A stretch of DNA of 64,000 bases, taken from Rotaria sp. Silwood1. Its lineage: Eukaryota; Rotifera; Eurotatoria; Philodinida; Philodinidae. A program made the translations under genes and the position numbers. Shown here in pieces: positions 25,836 to 38,085 of this stretch. How positions within the stretch are numbered: the stretch's first letter is position 1; every line of letters starts with the position of its first letter. The stretch spans positions 774,828 to 838,827 of the forward strand of contig CAJNOP010000031.1 in assembly GCA_905250075.1 (NCBI GenBank), written 5' to 3'. Below the pieces are notes generated by a model that saw only the letters and a list, made by a program, of their open reading frames with translations, made no database searches and was not told the DNA's origin.

Positions 25836-26694
25836 TTATTGTATTTCAGCTGTTGAATTAAGAATAAATCGAACAACAATAGCAAATACAGCTAATAAGG
25901 CAAGAATCATTAAATTTCCAATAAGATTATTAAACCATGATGTTGATGATGAATCACTATTTGATGTTGATGATAAAATAGATTGTTGTTGATTATTAGA
26001 ATTAGAATTAGAATTTATTGTTGATAATTTAGCAGTTCGTTCATCTAAAGTTTTTTTTATTTCATCAGTTATATCAGGAAATAATTCACAAAATATTGAA
26101 TCTTGAATATTATATGCTAATGAATCATAAGCAAATTTACGTTTTTGTGCATATGTACTTTCTATACTACCAAATGTTGCACTTGTATCGCACATAAAAC
26201 TTAAAAAACCATTTAATATTGATGATATTGACCTTTAATTAAAAAAAAAAACAAAACAAACATATCGAATAGTTTTATTTTATATTTAGAAAAAAAAAGA
26301 AAAAAGAAATCAAACTTTACCAAGATGGATTCCATGAATCAGGATGAAATGATGTTATTGTTAAACATAAACTTGTATTAGTTTTAAATCTTCCATTAGG
26401 TGTTAACATATATATACCTAATAAATGATTAATATTAAATTTAATTGATAATTAAAAAACAAAAAAAAAAAACACTGTACTTGGTGGTTTATAAGGATAT
26501 TCAACAGGAAAAACAATTTTTCCTTGATATACTCCACCTTCATAAGGAGTATCATTTGGTCCTCGTACAACATAACGCCATTCTAATAGATTTGATGATA
26601 ATGGTTGAGCTGTTAAATATGGAATTGGATCTTTAGCTAAACGACGATATTCAGCTTGAAGACGTTGAAATGCTGAATTTGATTTCATAGACAT
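25836..26694 (-). CDS. UBE2J2: Membrane-anchored ubiquitin-conjugating enzyme E2 J2
   Basis: Three exons (26694-26481, 26417-26321, 26232-25836) give 235 aa. The UBC domain (about 8-150) shows LLEWRYVVRGPNDTPYEGG, YPYKPPSIYMLTPNGRF and the catalytic Cys89 in TNTSLCLTI, followed by SFHPDSWNPSW. That set is the non-canonical (HPN-less) signature of the Ubc6/UBE2J family. A Ser/Asn/Gln-rich linker leads to a C-terminal tail anchor (about 208-228, LMILALLAVFAIVVRFIL). Family members sit in the endoplasmic reticulum membrane and ubiquitinate substrates for ER-associated degradation. Human UBE2J2 is 259 aa, so this is near full length. Its stop is only 173 bp from the NEK start, in the same orientation. 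Confidence 0.93.
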
Positions 26695-28504
26695 TTTTGA
26701 TAATTATATTGATATAACAAAACGGAAGGATAATGTACTAAAATTTAACAACACCGATAATAAGAAAACAAATTAAGCGGACGAGTTTTGCTTTTCGCCG
26801 GTTGTTGCTTCCCACGCCCTTCTTTTTTGCAACTAATCATTGGACCATGTTTTATTAAACGTGTTGCCATTTCAAAATTATTTCATCCTCATAAGTAAGC
26901 TCAGATTTATCCATCAGAGGTCGCACGATGTCAAAGTTGCTTTTCTATACACAAAATACGTCATTAACAGATTATCAATGTTAACAAAATGTAATAAGGT
27001 ACATATTTACTTTAATCACATCTTCATGCTGATTGGTTAATTTCACACATACAGCATTGCACCAGGATAAGGGCGTGGTGACTTAAATGAATATGCCACA
27101 TTAAAATAGAACTATATGGAGTTCGGATAATTTGACAACTACAAAGAAAAAAGTTTTGTTATATTCAAGGATTCAATTTACTAATTTATGCTATTTATTT
27201 TTTAATGAAATATTGAATGGTATGACTATCAATATAAATTGTTGTGTAATTAAAAAAGAAGTTACCATCATTATTGACGGTAAAAACAGGTTAAAAATAT
27301 TTATTTTAACAAAAACTTTCATGTATATTTTCCAATTAAAATGAGATTAGTGTAAAATTACTCATAATTTTTCGCTAAGCTAAATGTCTTAAATATATTT
27401 TCTCAGGTAACAAAATAACATTTGTTTTTGTTAGATTTATAAGGTTTTTGTTTTTTTTTTCGTTAGTAAGTAAATGATAAAAAAAATCTTTTATTGATCA
27501 TTACAAAAGAATCATCCGAAGTTCTTGTGTAGACATGCATAGTTGAACAAATGATTAAATTTAAAAATATCTAATACATGCGAAGAGTTATGAATCACCT
27601 TTATTTAATAACAACGAACGAGCAACAATACTTAAAAAATTTGAATTGTCAATGAAATATATTCAACATAATTATTCGATCGTTAACTAGAGAGAAAATG
27701 TTCTTTGATAAGTAGATTTACTGATGAATCATGAATTGTTGCATAGTATCTTGTCGTTTGGCATGATTTATGTCAATCATGATAAAAAGTTTGTCTAGTA
27801 GAGAGTTCCTAACCAGTCGGTACACTGATAGATCTAAATTTTTAAAAATTTTAGCTTGTTTCTTTTTTTTTTTTGGAAAACCAAATAGTATTGACAGCTA
27901 TTTCTTGGAGGAAACATGTACTAGATGATTATATTTAATCAATATTCATCATAACGTATGTTATGTTGTTTATAAACTTATTTCGTTATCATATGCTGTT
28001 ATCAAAATAAGATTAAATCATTGTTTATCAATACAGCTCATCATAGACTCATTTGTATTTCCATATTATTGATAGCATATACTTTGTAGAGTCATGAGAA
28101 GTAATAAAGAGAATGTAATATGAGAAGCAGATAATTAATCATATTCGTACTTGGTAAATAGCTAATCGATATACAAAACTAATTTAGAGTCTAAAGTTCT
28201 ACAAACTTTTTTCATGTATTCTGATAGATGCTTAAAGAAAAATATTATAGTAATGAAAAAAAAAAAGACGATTCTTAAATTATTTCTCTAGTGATTAGAA
28301 GATCGATGTTGACTAATGAAGATCTTTAGTTTAACTGTCATAGGATCAGAAAAAAAAACAAGAATGATTCATATGTATTAAAGTACATGCATATTTCTTT
28401 GATAAAATTTTTATCTACAAGTATGTCAAACATTTTGTTTTTTTTTTTTGTTTTATTCACAAAATTTGTTTCATTTTTTTTTCTCCGAAATTTCATATAA
28501 GATA
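26695..28504. other. Intergenic DNA between UBE2J2 start and RING gene 3' end
   Basis: 26700-27080 is less AT-rich than average and lies directly upstream of UBE2J2, so it is the likely promoter. The rest is AT-rich with homopolymer runs. No further gene found. Confidence 0.45.
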
Positions 28505-29580
28505 TTAACCTAAAAGTATCCAAGTCAAAGCAAAATATTTTTCATCATATTGTATATCTGAATGTTGTATTCCATGAATTGGAATAAATTTAATTTGATC
28601 AATATCTTTCCAATTAAATTGAAATATTTTTGAATCATTAAATTGAAGAATAATTGTTTTTGAATAAATATCTTGTTTAGATCGTTTTCCAATAACATCT
28701 ATTTGAAGATTATCATGCCAAGCTGATGTTGCTTCAAATGAAATTAATGTAAATTTTTCAATATTTTTATGTCTAGAACATATTTTCATAGAATTTCCTT
28801 TTCCATTAAAAATAATACAATTATGATTATGTGTATAAGCATTTTTCCAACCACTAATTGTATGATTAGTTTTAACCCATTGTTCATGCATATACCAAAC
28901 ATTAATCCATCTTAAACCTTCATATAATTCAGGCATTAATCCAGAATCAATTTTATTTTCCATTTCTATAAGTTTATCAAATGTGATTAAACGACTTGTT
29001 GGATTATGAACTAAATAAATCAATGAATTTTTTTTCATTGATATAAAATAAAAAATTTACCTGCAGATTGTAAAATTTCTACATGATTTGTAAGAGTTTG
29101 AATTTGTTCTTCAAATTGTTGATTCATATTAATAAGTTGACTAAGTACAGATCGTAATCGTTCATAATTACATATTGATAGATGATTTTTAAATTCATCA
29201 CGTGTACCTGACCAAGGACATTTTATATCAGATGCTGTACAAGTAAGAAAAGTTTTTGGACAAAATTTTATTATATGATCATTTAAATTTCCACGTTGAA
29301 ATCCACTTTGTTGACATTGAGAACATTTAACAAGAAGTTTATCAAGAATATTTAATACTAAACGAGTTGTTATTGGTGTTAAATCATTTGTTGATAAAGT
29401 TTGACGACATATTGGACATGATAAATGACCTTGATCTAACCAATATTGAATACAATTTTGACAATAACTATGATCACATGGTGTTGTTACTGGATGTTTA
29501 AATGGTTTACTACAAATAGAACATTTATAATTTTCATCAATAGATAATTCATCAACATATTCATAATCAATATTTGTCAT
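28505..29580 (-). CDS. RING plus TRAF-type zinc finger protein with novel C-terminal domain
   Basis: Two exons (29580-29061, 29010-28505) give 341 aa. A C3HC4 RING uses C20, C23, C35, H37, C40, C43, C55 and C58 (YKCSICSKPF, CPICRQ). A TRAF-type zinc-finger region follows (~85-137: CSQC, HIIKFC, CTAS, CPW, HLSIC), then a short coiled-coil (~141-172). This is the N-terminal plan of TRAF-like E3 ubiquitin ligases. The C-terminus is not a MATH/TRAF-C domain. Residues ~200-341 have WINVWY, SAWHDNLQIDVIG, FNWKDIDQI and a final YFALTWILL, a beta-rich pattern. It recalls the secreted domain of bacterial PEP-CTERM-type proteins (aaW..gL.v...G, then F.fnw.gID, then aLD). That likeness is my recollection of a pattern, not a search result. 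The gene is divergent from RPC7, whose start is 900 bp away. Confidence 0.85.
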
Positions 29581-30157
29581 CTAGAATGAAAAAAAATTCT
29601 ATTTTATTTAAATAATATAAAATGATGTGACTTTACCTTTTGGATTGTTTTGTTTTTTGTTGAATGATCTATGTTGTTCTTTTCTTTCTCTTTTTTTTTA
29701 TTCTTTTATTTTTCAAATGACACATGAAATATTATGGAAGGTTTAGATGTTTTTTCTTGATGACTACAGAAAAAAAAGAATTAATGATGACTTGTTCTTA
29801 CTGATAAAAAGTTTTTAAATTAAAACTTTCTTAATTAAATAAAACTGATTGATAAGATATATATAATTCTAAAATGAAACATTCTCGTTGCTATTTATTG
29901 TCGAATAATATCCGATAAACTAAATTTTTTTCATAAGTATCACGATACATTAGAACAATATTAATGCTAGGGAGTTCTTCAGTCGAAATTTTCTCGAATT
30001 AAAAGTTCTAATTTTAAGTAATATTGTCATATTTTTGAAGATTATGTTTTAGATAAAAAATTTTCAATATTCGATATTTAATAAGATATTAGATATAAAC
30101 GAAAATTTTCGTATATTGAATATATCTAAGAAAGAAAGATCAAAGTGGATGAATGTA

Positions 30158-30284
30158 ATGCTCTTCGCCGAAAACAAGATTGTCGAAAACTCACATCGCC
30201 GACTCGACATGGAAATTTACGGTGAATTTCCACGTCGAGTCGGCGATGTGAGTTTTCGACGATCTTGTTTTCGGCGAAGAGCAT
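30158..30284. repeat. Near-perfect hairpin, 60-bp arms, 7-base loop
   Basis: Arms 30158-30217 and 30225-30284 are inverted copies with 58 of 60 positions paired, loop tacggtg. The arms are about half G+C, unlike the AT-rich surroundings. One of the two mismatches would be a G-U pair in plus-strand RNA and the other in minus-strand RNA. It lies in the 900-bp space between the divergent RING and RPC7 starts. It may be a very recent foldback insertion, a precursor of small RNA, or a shared regulatory structure. Confidence 0.85.
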
Positions 30285-30479
30285 ACTTACCATTTAAACT
30301 GTGTTAATGAATTTCCAATTTAGTCATGATTATTTATAGTTTTCGATCACTAGTGCCCTCTGTTAAATTGGATTTTCTCATTTGATGACATAAAAACCTG
30401 TTTGAAAATGTTTCTTTGCTGTAATCAAATTGATTAACTTACATAAATATTGTTTTCATTGACTTCTATTTCATCATAA

Positions 30480-31493
30480 ATGGCTTTTGGTCGTGGTCAT
30501 GCATCTTTTACCATCGATACATTAAAATTAGCTAAAGATAGTTTACCAGCTACTGTAACTGAGCCGCCACCAGTATATCCGGTATATATAATTATTTAAT
30601 TCATATGAGAAAAGATCAATTTGATATTTATTTAGTATTATTTTAAAAGGAATTACTCAATACACCACATCCCTTAATTGAAAATCCAACAAATGATTAT
30701 GATTATAAATTAAAACTTAAATTAAATTTTAATTCAAGTTTTCGAACTTTACATGATCCAAAAAAAGATGATCATGAAAAAAATTTCATTTTAAATAAAT
30801 GGAAAGAAGGTTAATTTGATTGATATTCATAAAAAAAAAAAAAAAACAAATATATTCTTGTAGAATGGTCTATTCTACCTCGAGAATTAAAACTAGCATC
30901 TCGAATCAATATAAATGCATCAAAAACTAAACCAAATCTATCAAAAAAAAATATTACAATAGAAAATAAAAAGAAAAAAACTACATTTAATATTGATCTT
31001 AATACAGTATGTGAGACTTCTATTTTGTTTTTATTTAATAAATAAAAATATTTTTTCATTAACTTTTTTTTTTAGTATGAAGAAAAAGAAACAGGTGCTG
31101 GTGATGATGAAGGTGATGATGAACAAGAAGAAAAAAATGATGATAATGTTGATATTAATGAAAATGATGAAGATAATGAAGGAAAATTGAAAGGTTTTTA
31201 ATTTTTAAATTTGATTAAAATAAAATTTTTTTTTTTTTTTTTTTATGATTGTTTCGATACAGAAAAAAAGAAACTAACAGATAATGAAAATGAAGTTGAT
31301 GGTGAAGTACCAAATGAAGAAGAAGACGAAGATATGGATGCAGATGAAGTATGACAATTAAAAAAAATATATTTTTAAGAAAACCAATCATCTCTTTTTT
31401 GTTTAGGCAGCAGATTATATTGATACATATTTTGATCCAGGTGATCGAGATGATGATGATTTTGATGATGATGGAGGTGATGGTGGAGATTAA
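30480..31493 (+). CDS. POLR3G: RNA polymerase III subunit RPC7-like
   Basis: Six exons (30480-30581, 30650-30809, 30864-31006, 31076-31193, 31263-31348, 31407-31493) give 231 aa, matching the ~220 aa of animal RPC7. It starts MAFGRGHASF, like the Gly/Arg-containing N-terminus of POLR3G/POLR3GL. The middle carries LPRELKLASR and a basic patch (NKKKKTTFN). The last 90 residues are extremely acidic and end with ADYIDTYFDPGD and an Asp/Gly tail, matching the family's (D)YI..YFD.G(E/D) C-terminal motif. RPC7 belongs to the RPC3-RPC6-RPC7 heterotrimer needed for pol III initiation at tRNA and 5S genes. The POLR3G and POLR3GL forms cannot be told apart here. Confidence 0.85.
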
Positions 31494-31647
31494 ATTTTTC
31501 GTTTTTTTTTGTTCTGTTTGTTTAATAAATAAAAAAAAAATAGTCAAGAGATCAATCTCTTCTTATACATTCATGTGATATGATTGTTTACTTCTAGATT
31601 CTTTTTTTTTTGTTTTATCCTCTTGTTTTTTATTTATGTAATTATTA
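31494..31647. other. Short spacer between RPC7 stop and NAPRT first exon
   Basis: Only 154 bp separate the RPC7 stop from the first possible NAPRT start on the same strand, so the RPC7 3' untranslated region and the upstream NAPRT promoter must be compact or overlap. Confidence 0.5.
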
Positions 31648-34600
31648 ATGGCCTCATTAAAACAAAATAACAATCGAAAGATTGAAGACGGTAAGTTTAT
31701 TGATATGATTTATTGTATATGATTAGTTAGGATGACATATATATATAACAGTTTTGATTGATCATTTGTAGACTGTTGATAATTAGTTTTGGTAAGAATA
31801 AATAAATAATATTAACCTTGTTTAGTCATCTGTGACTGAATAAACAAGCAAACAACCATTTTTATTGCTAATTTGCGCTTATCCTTATGCTTGAACAATA
31901 ATAAATTATCAACTTCTACTATGCGTTCTGTTTTCTTTGTTGTTCCATGATTCTTGATATATTCTTAGTGTAAGAAAAAATTCGGAGTACATATTTGATT
32001 AATACATATTAATGTATAAATGAGCTTGAGATAGGTGATAATAAAAGGCCGAAAAAAAATATAATTGCTTATTACTGATTAATCATCGATTTGAATAGCA
32101 AAACATTAATAATATTTTTTCGATTTTTGGCTTTTTGTTATCATTCGCTTGAGATAGATATCATATTTTTTAAGAGTCAATTATTGTTCAAATTTCATTA
32201 ACAATATAGTATAGATATTATATTCGTGTTTAATGTTCTTTACGAAATAAAAATATGTGTTTGTTTTATTTTTTATCATTCTTGTTAAAATGTACTAATA
32301 TATTATGTTGAATTTCTATTAATTAATAACAATGAAAAATAATATTGTTTTTTTAGAAACAACCAGTTCAAGAAAAAAGATATCAACAACAACAACTATT
32401 AATAGAATTTCTTTAAGAAATAAAACATTAAAGAAAGATCTTTTACTACCACCGACAAATATTGATAATGTTATTAAAAATAAAAAACTGAAAAATAGTA
32501 TTGAAGAAAAATATTTATTTAAAAAGTATTCTCATCCATATCAAAACAAAAATAATACAAAGTAAGTGGTAGACAGTCGATTTTTATTCAATGTTTGCTT
32601 AAGAACAGAAAATTTTACGAGTATCGACACTTAGTATGCATGTTTTATGGGCATATGTAAGATTACAAAAAAAAAACGAACTTGTTTGACATATTGCTAA
32701 AAAATTTGTAAAAGAATGCTTGCTTCACGTCTTTCAAAAGCGTCAACTATCAATACTTCTGAAGAGAACGAGTAAGTTCAGTTTTTTTGTTGCCTTATTC
32801 TACACATTATAGTTTTTACTTTTGCTCACTGTATATCTTTATTGTGTGATTAAATAAATAAAATTAGTTGTTACAGTTACTTATTATAATTGATTAATAA
32901 TAAATAAAAATTACTGTTCGAAACTACATAAATTCGACGTTGAATTATGCCTAGTCTGTCTTTCTATGATTACTTTATTGTATGACGTCATTTATCGTTC
33001 TGTACATTTTCTTTCGGCGAAATAATAGTTAGTAATATGCAAATATTTGTCCATAAGCATGAATTATTTTTTATTTATTTTTTCTTTGAAAACGACTGAG
33101 AATAACCTCTAGTCTAACGAACAAATGTACCATATAAGATTTATTCACTGATTTGAAATGAATAAGAAATAATGAAGAAAAAAAAACAAGAAGACAGAAA
33201 GAAATTGTGATTCCATGACGTGTATAAAGAGGAAATGTGCCAGTTGTTATTTCACAACGGCATGAAAGTTTTTAACTCATATTAATATGACCTAGAATTG
33301 TTTTGCTTTCAGATCGATTTATTGATTCTATGCTAATAATGAGCTAAAAAAAAACAAAAAATTTTTAATCTAATACTTGTGATTGATGATATATAAGATT
33401 TGATACAAAGTAAAATGAAAGGTTATCGTTAATTCACAACTTCTTTTGTATATTTCTACAAATAATTTTATTCGTGTTTTTTTCCCATCTAGACTTTTAG
33501 ATAATCGATCATCATTATCAGCTACCGATACAAAAAATCCGTACTTAATAAATTCTGAACCATTTTCAATTACCAAACGATTATTTCCAAAAACAGAATA
33601 TCCTTCATCTCAACGTGACTCTCTTAATTCAATAACCAGTGAAAAAGTTTCATTAATGACGGCATTAGAACAATCAAGTGTAGTTCAACCACTATTAACT
33701 GATCTTTATCAAATATCAATGGCATATGCTTATTGGAAAGCAAATAAACATCAAGAAATGGCAACATTTGATTTATATTTTCGAAAAAATCGTAAGTAAA
33801 TTCAAGAAGAAAAATTTATTGAATCTATTTTCTTTTTTTTTTTTTTTTTTTGGAAAATCTTAGCATTTGGTGGTGAATATACATTATTTGCTGGTCTTGA
33901 TGAATGTTTGAAATTTGTTCGTGATTATAAATTTCATCAAACGGATATTGATTATCTTCGTACAGTATTACCAACTTATACAGAACAAGAATATTTTGAT
34001 TATTTACTTAAACTTGATATGAATGATATTAAAATATTTGCTGTACCAGAAGGTAAATATTGTTTTTTTCGTTTTTCAAATACTTCAATGGTGCATGAAA
34101 AAAGTCGGAAGTGTATTTCTTCTTGAATAAGAATAACGAATATATACTATGAGATTAAACAATCTATGGTGATAAAAAAAAATTCATATAAAAAACAGTT
34201 CATTCACATACTCAACAATTCTTCTGATGATGGAGTAGATAATAAAGATGATAGAGTAAAAGAAACTTATAATTATTAGTCAACAAGTTTATTTTCTGTG
34301 TTCATCAATACATGTTATAGTAGTAAAGACAACTTTTACAGTGTAGTTTTCTTCATTTTATGTTGTTTTTCTTAGATTTATCGAGATCATAGGATTTTTT
34401 TATGACATTCTTCGGTGTTTGTAAATTAATATAAAATAGTATCATTCGCTTCTGTTTTTTTATTACAAAACATATAAAATAGAGCATGTCTATAAAAATA
34501 ATCATTCGATCAAAACAAAAATAAAAGTTGGTAAGAGTATTAGTATGTTTTATGAGATTTCAAAGTCTACGATGCTTTTTACTATTTATTTATGATAGCT

Positions 34601-37118
34601 GAGATAAAGTGCAATGTCGACTCACATTATAAATTTACGTAACTCGTGGCGAACGGAACAAAAACGTAAACCAAACGATTGTCGAATTAGCATTCAATGC
34701 GACACGTGATGTTTTGAAACATCTTCATCTGCTAGAGTACAGTACTGTTAAAACGCGTTGTTGATCCATTCGCCTCGACCTGGGTATCCCTTCTAATAAA
34801 GGTATCTGAATAATACACAAAAAATTGATCATCATCATCATCGTACATTTATTATTCCGAGAAAACTCTGTGACTAAAGATTAAGTTATATCAATAAAAA
34901 AGAAAAAATAAAAACATGATAACGATAACACGGTTGCATTCGTTGACTGAAGAAATGACATGATGATCATGTAGGAATTTTGTATGAACATTGCTTTAAA
35001 TTATTTGATCACGATTGACATCAAAATTGACATAGAAAGAAAAGAAATTCTAATAATGATATTTTAAGTTAATATCCAATTCACATCAATTTTTACTCAT
35101 TGAAAGTTGGTGATCGGATGATTTGTCCTGCGTCTATGAATGTGAGTGTAGATGTTGATTTGAATGAGGAATTTCTATGTACGCTTACATATACACCCAC
35201 GTGCACCTGCACCCGTCCTCACTCACCTACTTTCAATGTTTCTTCAAAACTCATTAAGATTAACCCTATCATGCAATGAATTACCTCACGACAAATTATC
35301 CTAGCATTTTAAATTCATCATTTTTCTTTTCTTCGGATTCTCACGAACATGTATGATCACTAGTATTCGACGGTTTCCAAAAAATAACACGTGGAATCGA
35401 AACCATTAAATCTTCAGATAGATACGAAAAATGCTCACTATTAAATAATTGAAATTCCAGACGCTACATATTTCAATACTTAAACAAGTCAATATCATTC
35501 ATGTACACTAACATCTTTAATCTCAAAAATGATAAAATGAAAATTTCTTGCCACAGACTTAAGAACTTTTGTATCTGTCTAATGATTTAACGGTTCAGGT
35601 TCGGTGCATGATTTCAGTTTTGTGAAACTGTTGAACTTTAATAGTCACTAATCAGTAAAACAAAAAACTCAATATTTTGTGTTGTGAACATTACAACACA
35701 ATAGTGATCATTCATTGAACAAAATACTTTTGCAAAAAATATTTAAAAATATGTATTTATTCAGGTACTGTTGTATTTCCTCGTATACCATTACTACGAA
35801 TTGAAGGTCCAATACTTAAAACACAATTACTTGAAACAACATTATTAACACTGGTTAATTATGCAAGTTTAGTTGCAACAAACGCTGCACGATTTCGTTC
35901 AGCAATAGGAGATGAAAAAACTTTACTTGAATTTGGTTTACGTCGTGCTCAAGGTCCTGATGGTGGTTTAAGTGCATCAAAATATTGTTATCTAGGTGGA
36001 TTTGATGGTACATCAAATGTATTAGCTGGTAAACTTTATGGCATTCCAATAAAAGGTACACATGCTCATGCATATGTTAGTTCATATGAATCAATGGATG
36101 ATTTAACTGAACGAGAATTATGTGATCGTTTAAGTGGTGAACGTCGTCCATTTGCTGATTTATGTGTAAAATATTTAAATGAACTTGGTCCAATACTTAA
36201 AATTCTTCCTGAACAAACAAATAAAGGAGAATTAGCTGCATTTGCTTCATATGCACTGGCATTTCCAACAAATTTTTTAGCTTTAGTTGATACATATGAA
36301 GTACTTAAATCAGGTTTACCAAATTTTTTGGCTGTTGCACGTGCATTACATGAATGCAATTATCAAGCTGTTGGTTTACGTTTAGATTCCGGTGATTTAG
36401 CTTATTTATCATTAGAAGTTCGTTCAAAATGTAAAGAAGCAGCTACAAAATTTAATATTAGTTATTTTAAAGATTTTAATATTGTTGCAAGTAATGATAT
36501 TAATGAGGAGACATTAGTATCATTAGAAAAACAAGGACATGCTATTGATACATTTGGTATTGGTACACATTTAGTTACATGTCAAAAACAACCAGCCCTT
36601 GGTTGTGTTTATAAATTAGTTGAAGTAAGAATTCATTGAAATTTTTGTTTTTTTTTTGATTTGATAAAATTCTTGTTTAGCTTGCTGGTTCACCACGTAT
36701 AAAAGTTAGTCAAGATATTGAAAAAGTAACAATACCAGGTCGAAAAAATCTTTATCGAATATTTGGTCATGATGGAAAAGCTTTATGTGATTTATTAACA
36801 AGATTTGATGAACCAGCACCACAAGCATCAGTTAAAATTCTTAGTCGTCATCCATTTTCTGATCAAATACGTGCTTATGTTACACCAACATCAGTTCAAA
36901 GTTTATATAAATTATATTGGGCTGATGGAGAAATTAAAGAACCATTACCAACATTAAAAGATATTCGAGAATATGCTAAAGAACAATTACATCAATTACG
37001 AAAAGATCATATACGTGATCTTAATCCAACACCATATAAAGTATCAGTTACAAATTCATTATTTACATTTATGCATGAACTTTGGATGAGAAATATACCA
37101 ATTGGTGAACTTGAATAA
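31648..37118 (+). CDS. NAPRT: Nicotinate phosphoribosyltransferase with alternative first exons
   Basis: Core exons 33493-33791, 33864-34052, 35765-36624 and 36681-37118 encode the enzyme. It makes nicotinate mononucleotide from nicotinate and PRPP in the Preiss-Handler route to NAD, in the cytosol. Diagnostic parts are [64 protein letters not shown] and [12 protein letters not shown]. Two 5' routes join the first core exon in the same phase. One is 31648-31690 plus 32357-32561 (677 aa total, lysine/serine/threonine-rich leader). The other is 32716-32771 ([19 protein letters not shown], 613 aa total). Animal NAPRT is ~540 aa, so both carry an N-terminal extension not needed for the fold. The 1.7-kb intron 34053-35764 is the longest. 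Confidence 0.92.
32716..32771 (+). CDS. NAPRT: Alternative NAPRT first coding exon
   Basis: ATG followed by 18 codons and two bases, then a GTAAGT donor. The two leftover bases join the acceptor at 33493 in frame, exactly as the alternative exon ending at 32561 does. This makes either exon a workable start for the same enzyme. Transcript data are needed to say which is used. Confidence 0.6.
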
Positions 37119-37493
37119 ATTAGTATATGAAAGAACAAAATAATTGATTTAAATTGAACTGTGATCGATTACATAAATGTTGTCGGTAGAAATTTTTGTG
37201 ATCTTTTTCGGTGTTTTTTTTCCTTTGTGGTAGTCCTACATTTATATTAACATCATTTCAATGAGTATATTATCCATGAATAAATATAATGAGACATTTT
37301 CGAGTCTATTAATCTAGATTTTGTTATTCATTATATTTTTTTTTCTGTCTTTTTTCATGTTGTATTTAAAATAAAAACAATCATATTTTACTGTTAACGA
37401 ACACTTTATTATTTTCTTTGAAATCGGAAGCAGAAAACAAAACATGAAAAACCCAAGAATGAAAAAAAAACCATCAGAATCATGATTGACTTA

Positions 37494-38085
37494 AGGGTAC
37501 TTTCCCTTCCTTTTTACCCGTTTCGGATTTTCGAACGCAGTGCAATTGATCAAGCTCAAATTTTTATCATGAATAGAGTACCAAAAATAAACGAGACACG
37601 TGTTCGAGGAAGAAATTTTGAAGTAGTTTTTTGCGCTTTTTTTCTGCAAAACCATGATTTCTCGTAGGACGGCCGCAATCTGATTCCTTACGACTCTCAT
37701 CCAACTTTGTTCAAATAGATTGGAGTTTGTCTCACTGATATTTGGAAGTACTCTCCACAGATAAAATCAGCCGTTTCTGACCTTCCTACTCGGATCTGCA
37801 AGGATCCTGAAAGCTAAGACTCTGATAGTGATACCGAACATTTACGTATTTCTCTCGTAAGAAAAAGAAAATTAGACTTTTGAAAAGCCTTAAAACTACT
37901 TCTGAGACATAGTCGTAAGTAATCAGAGTTCCCCACTGAAAAACCTGCCAAAACTTACTTCAAAGATTTTTTTCTCGAAGAAATACTTCGTTATTTTTGG
38001 TGCTTTATTTGTGTTAAAAGTTTCCGTTTGATCGATTGTATCGTGTTCAAGAGTTCGAAATGATCGGAAAAAAGCGCAAGCAATG
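37494..38085. mobile_element. Diverged inverted-repeat element, ~590 bp
   Basis: About 150 bases at 37494-37650 are matched in reverse complement by 37925-38085. Shared landmarks are tcgaac...aattgatcaa, a central caccaaaaataa-like block and a ttttgaagta block. Similarity is moderate with small gaps. The interior has no coding capacity. It looks like an old MITE or foldback element. Confidence 0.5.

Noticed and set aside
35855..36359. Minus-strand frames of 72 and 97 codons
   Set aside because: Antisense shadows of the NAPRT exon 35765-36624.
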